NCBI GenBank assembly: GCA_005881055.1
Contig: VBHW01000094.1
Coordinates: 1 to 7,600, forward strand
Direction: 5' to 3'
Origin: Chloroflexota bacterium
GTDB lineage: Bacteria > Chloroflexota > Limnocylindria > Limnocylindrales > CSP1-4
Length of the DNA stretch: 7,600 nt
A program made the position numbers and the translations under genes. Below are positions 5,784-7,600 of the stretch, piece after piece. Numbering within the stretch: position 1 is the first letter of the stretch; every line of letters begins with the position of its first letter. The notes under the pieces are model-generated. The model did not search any database and was not told the origin of the DNA. It saw only the letters and a program-made list of their open reading frames with translations.

Positions 5784-6248
5784 TTATCGACGGGGTCGTC
5801 GTCTCCACGTCGCCGCGATCAGGACTCCCGCGACCACGCCGACGCCAGCCAGCAGGAACAGTGGCACGGCCGGCGCAGGAACGCTCGGCGCGGGAGCGCT
5901 CGGCGGCGGACTGCTCAGCGCGGGAACGCTCGACGGAGGCCCGGACGACGCCGTGGCACCTGAGGCCGACACGCTCGGCAGCGCCTCGACCTGCCCCTGC
6001 GGCATCGTCGGCTGGGCCTCAGGCATCGGCATGTCGCGGTAGCTCGGTCGATCGCCGAGCCGATCGCGAGCCACGCCTGGCGGAACCGCGAGGTCCGCGC
6101 CGACGGAGCCATCCCCTTCGGTCGTGCCGGTGGCGGGCGGCGGGCGACCGCAGCCCAGCGCGGTCTCGATGTCGAGCGGGCGACTCGTCGCGAACCCGTT
6201 GCCGGCGAAGCAGTTGCCGACGTCGAGGCCCTGGGAGGCCGCGAGATA
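5784..6248 (-). pseudogene. Detached C-terminal part of the beta-helix protein, frameshifted
   Basis: This frame carries the missing end of the gene upstream. It begins near SYLAASQGLDVGNCFAGNGFATSRPLDIE, the usual closing segment of this beta-helix family with its Cys-containing GNCF and the Cys in ALGCG. A Pro/Ser/Ala-rich linker follows, then a hydrophobic span VPLFLLAGVGVVAGVLIAATW and a basic end RRRPRR. That arrangement predicts an outside-facing domain tethered by one C-terminal membrane helix. The frame is shifted by +1 relative to the N-terminal part and has no start of its own in a sensible place. Full openness and good sequence over about 154 codons imply that the shift is very recent or an assembly error. 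Confidence 0.8.
5872..5931 (-). repeat. Four 15-bp tandem units encoding S-x-P-x-x pentapeptides
   Basis: Units at 5872, 5887, 5902 and 5917 share the plus-strand pattern RGCGSRGGAnYGCTC. In the C-terminal reading frame they encode SVPAL, SSPPP, SAPAP and SVPAP, the Pro-rich linker just before the membrane helix. The multiple-of-three length keeps the frame, so copy number can vary without harm. Confidence 0.6.
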
Positions 6249-7155
6249 CGACGTTGTTCCGGACGACGTTCTCGCGCGGGGCCCAGCGCGAACCGCCCGG
6301 CTGGAGCGTCGGGAAGATCGCGATCCCGTAGTTGGCCGATCCCTCGATACGGTTGCCCTCGACGGTGTCCTCGTACCCGCCCGCGATCGCGATGCCGACG
6401 CCCACGAACCCGGCGAGCGGCGACTCGCCCGGGACAGGCACCCGACCGCTGTCCCGGATGATGTTCCCGGCGATGACCATCGACCGCTGCGGTGGCGGGG
6501 CCTCCTGCCCTTCGTACGAGTTGGGCATGATCGCGGTGCCGTCGCGCTCCCAGGTCGAGTCGCGGAGCTCGAGCCCGCCGCCCGCGTTCGTCCCCGAGTA
6601 GCCGATTGCCGAGTACCGTCCGATGAGCCGGCGCATCGTGGTATCGCACGGCTGGCACTCGCCGATGTAGAACCCGGCATCGGCTGCGCCCGACACGAGG
6701 CTGTCCTCGAACAGCCCGTGGCGACTCTCGATCGCATAGATGCCGTAGGTCCGGACGTTCCAGACCGTCAGGTAGCGGCCCGTGAAGCCGTCGACGCGCT
6801 CCCAGTAGAAGCCGTTGCCGCTGAAGTCGTGGGCGGTCATGTTCTCGAGCGCGACGCCGTCGGCGAGGACCTCGATCGCGTCGACTGTCACGCCGCGACC
6901 GTCGAAGACGACCGCGGCGCGGTCGACGCCGCGGATCGTGATGTGGCCCTTGTCCTTCGGCACCTCGACCCCGCCGGGGTAGGTGCCACGGTCGAGCAGG
7001 ATGAGGTCCCCGGGCGCACTGGCAGTGACAGCCGCCTGGACGGTCGCGGCGTCCTGCGGGACGCGGATGATTCGGCGCGCGTCGGCTGCCACAGGTCGTG
7101 GCGCGAGCAGCACGAGCACGAGCCCCGGCAGGAGCCAGCGCGCCGCCCTGGTCAT
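6019..7155 (-). CDS. NosD-like right-handed beta-helix secreted protein, frameshifted N-terminal part
   Basis: As it stands this frame gives 378 residues, of which 1-302 look genuine. A signal peptide (MTRAARWLLPGLVLVLLAPRPVAADA) is followed by RIIRVPQDAATVQAAVTASAPGDLILLDRGTYPGGVEVPK, the classic N-cap of parallel beta-helix (PbH1/NosD-type) proteins. Repeating coils then follow: ITIRGVDRAAVVFDG, VALENMTAHDFSGNGFYWERVDG, YGIYAIESRHGLFEDSLVSG, DAGFYIGECQPCDTTM (Cys167, Cys170), AIGYSGTNAGGGLELRDSTW, GTAIMPNSYEGQ, NIIRDS and VEGNRIEGSANYGIAIFPT. Beyond ENVVRNNV (about 6250) the frame turns into an Arg-rich stretch out to a stop at 6019, while the true continuation lies one frame over. The intact product, about 455 residues, would be a surface carbohydrate-binding or carbohydrate-cleaving protein; its substrate is unknown. 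A GTG at 7164 is the alternative start; GAGG three bases before the ATG at 7155 slightly favours the latter. Confidence 0.85.
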   Translation of the reverse strand: MTRAARWLLPGLVLVLLAPRPVAADARRIIRVPQDAATVQAAVTASAPGDLILLDRGTYPGGVEVPKDKGHITIRGVDRAAVVFDGRGVTVDAIEVLADGVALENMTAHDFSGNGFYWERVDGFTGRYLTVWNVRTYGIYAIESRHGLFEDSLVSGAADAGFYIGECQPCDTTMRRLIGRYSAIGYSGTNAGGGLELRDSTWERDGTAIMPNSYEGQEAPPPQRSMVIAGNIIRDSGRVPVPGESPLAGFVGVGIAIAGGYEDTVEGNRIEGSANYGIAIFPTLQPGGSRWAPRENVVRNNVVSRGLPGPRRRQLLRRQRVRDESPARHRDRAGLRSPAARHRHDRRGWLRRRGPRGSARRGSRSARRSTELPRHADA

Positions 7156-7209
7156 GGACCTCACGTCGATGGGCCGACCACACCTCTTCTACCCGGCCGA
7201 AGCTCCACT

Positions 7210-7229
7210 GGTTCCGGGTCGGTTCCGGG
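7210..7229. repeat. Direct repeat GGTTCCGGG x2, 11-bp period
   Basis: GGTTCCGGG occurs at 7210-7218 and 7221-7229, separated by TC. An 11-bp period puts both copies on the same face of the helix. They lie about 55-75 bp upstream of the beta-helix gene. Read on that gene's strand each copy contains GGAACC, like the -35 element of ECF-type sigma promoters, but no convincing partner -10 is seen. Confidence 0.4.
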
Positions 7230-7236
7230 ACGACCA

Positions 7237-7242
7237 ACCGTA
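7237..7242 (-). promoter_or_regulatory. Weak candidate -10 box for the beta-helix gene
   Basis: TACGGT on the minus strand (7242 to 7237) fits TANNNT and would give a leader of about 75 bases containing the GGTTCCGGG repeat. No -35 accompanies it, so this is a suggestion only. Confidence 0.2.
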
Positions 7243-7300
7243 GACGGGAACGAGGCGGCGGCGCTATTGCGCGCGCACCCCGAGGCCGAATAGGTCGCGA

Positions 7301-7360
7301 GCGCTCGGGTCCGGGTCGCGCCGGCGCATGTCGCGCTCGGGCCCGGGCCGCGTCCGCGCA
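7301..7360. repeat. Two 28-bp direct repeats separated by 4 bp
   Basis: The copies at 7301-7328 and 7333-7360 agree at 24 of 28 positions, with a 32-bp period. The first 20 bases (beginning GCGCTCGGG) agree at 18 of 20, both differences being C/T. They lie in the gene-poor stretch between the beta-helix gene and the partial gene at the right edge, directly beside the inverted repeat that starts at 7361. Function is unknown. Confidence 0.55.
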
Positions 7361-7527
7361 ATTTCTGTCTCTCAGCAACCGGGGTGCTGGTAGGTGGCCC
7401 GACCGGTCGCGGTCGTGCCAACAGGCCGCCTGCGCCCCCTTGCCGTTAGGGTGAATCGGCTACCAACGCCCCGGCTACTGACGCCGCGCCGCGTCTAGCA
7501 GCACGGGGGTTGCTCGCCGACAGAAAT
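7361..7527. repeat. Imperfect inverted repeat, 29-bp arms: structured RNA or small decayed element
   Basis: Arms 7361-7389 and 7499-7527 are inverted copies matching at 22 of 29 positions. A 9-bp block (ATTTCTGTC), a 7-bp block (AGCAACC) and a 6-bp block (GTGCTG) are separated by symmetric mismatched stretches of 4/4 and 3/3 bases; inward, one mismatched position (7390/7498) is followed by a further TAG/CTA match. The interior is about 110 bp without an open reading frame that looks real. This could be the closing stem of a structured RNA, the terminal repeats of a miniature element, or two copies of a regulator site. No target-site duplication is visible at the arm ends. Confidence 0.5.
7457..7485. 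repeat. 14-bp direct repeat, 15-bp period
   Basis: CGGCTACCAACGCC (7457-7470) and CGGCTACTGACGCC (7472-7485) match at 12 of 14 positions with a single base between them. The pair lies inside the large inverted repeat. Confidence 0.4.
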
Positions 7528-7543
7528 CCCGATGGGCGCGCCC

Positions 7544-7600
7544 CTATCCCAGCACGATCCAGCTCACCGAGGTTGCGCCCGAGACCTTGGCGTTGAGGTA
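7544..7600 (-). CDS. Probable C-terminal end of a gene running in from the right
   Basis: Read on the minus strand from the right edge, 18 codons give YLNAKVSGATSVSWIVLG and then TAG. The alternating hydrophobic pattern ending in VSWIVLG resembles a closing beta strand. It is too short to assign a family, and it might be chance. If real, the gene is upstream of the beta-helix gene on the same strand with about 390 bp between them. Confidence 0.4.
   Translation of the reverse strand, partial: YLNAKVSGATSVSWIVLG

Noticed and set aside
6230..6262. Programmed +1 frameshifting to express the full beta-helix protein
   Set aside because: No slippery codon with an adjacent stop, internal Shine-Dalgarno sequence or stimulatory hairpin is evident, and this family is not known to use recoding. 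Mutation or assembly error is simpler.
6124..7293. A 389-codon plus-strand open frame opposite the beta-helix gene
   Set aside because: Its translation is low-complexity and rich in Arg, Asp, Val and Ala with no motif, whereas the minus strand gives a clear signal peptide and beta-helix repeats. It is a product of high GC content.
7098..7454. Plus-strand frame (118 codons) and minus-strand frame 7161-7421 (86 codons) in the right-hand gap
   Set aside because: Both are Arg/Ala-rich without recognisable domains, overlap the repeats, and lack ribosome binding sites.
7441..7500. tRNA-like stretch
   Set aside because: No seven-base acceptor stem, T-arm GTTCRAAT loop or coherent cloverleaf could be drawn.
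7301..7527. CRISPR array or integron attC-like site in the repeat-rich gap
   Set aside because: Repeats occur only twice with a 4-bp spacer, unlike a CRISPR array. The inverted repeat lacks the paired RYYYAAC/GTTRRRY core ends of attC sites.

Overview
The window is strongly GC-rich bacterial DNA with third codon positions mostly G or C. Its gene families (a soluble GAF histidine kinase, a secreted right-handed beta-helix protein with a Pro/Ser-rich C-terminal anchor) and what look like leaderless starts behind TANNNT-type -10 boxes suggest a high-GC lineage such as Actinomycetota or a Chloroflexota relative. The sequence alone does not settle which. It reads as ordinary chromosome: no insertion sequence, phage gene, CRISPR array, tRNA or rRNA was recognised.

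Layout, left to right. (1) 3-494 (+): the 3' end of a charged, coiled-coil-rich protein of unknown role. (2) 519-1394 (-): a conserved TIM-barrel-like protein of the DUF7916 type. (3) 1489-2823 (+): a soluble GAF-HisKA-HATPase sensor kinase with an acidic tail, divergent from (2) across about 94 bp that holds both candidate leaderless promoters. (4) 2873-3709 (-): a class I SAM-dependent methyltransferase. (5) 3828-4088 (+): a very acidic 86-residue protein, divergent from (4) across 118 bp packed with palindromes and carrying a good sigma70-like promoter. (6) 4134-5291 (+): a DAO-family FAD oxidoreductase, 45 bp downstream of (5) with a strong hairpin between them. (7) 5288-5758 (-): a pyridoxamine-5'-phosphate-oxidase-like flavin split-barrel protein. 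Its stop codon overlaps that of (6) in a shared CTAG. (8) 5784-7155 (-): a NosD-like beta-helix surface protein that would form an operon with (7) but is broken by a +1 frameshift near 6250. (9) 7156-7543: a gene-poor stretch of about 390 bp with several short direct repeats and one long imperfect inverted repeat. (10) 7544-7600 (-): probably the last 18 codons of a further gene.

How the genes fit together: the kinase has no response regulator in view, so it is an orphan here. The methyltransferase, oxidoreductase and flavin protein are generic enzymes without a visible shared pathway. The best candidates for something undescribed are the small acidic protein with its palindrome-rich divergent promoter, the DUF7916 gene paired head-to-head with a sensor kinase, and the repeat-structured intergenic region at the right end, which may hold a structured RNA or a decayed small mobile element. 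The beta-helix frameshift is the clearest anomaly.
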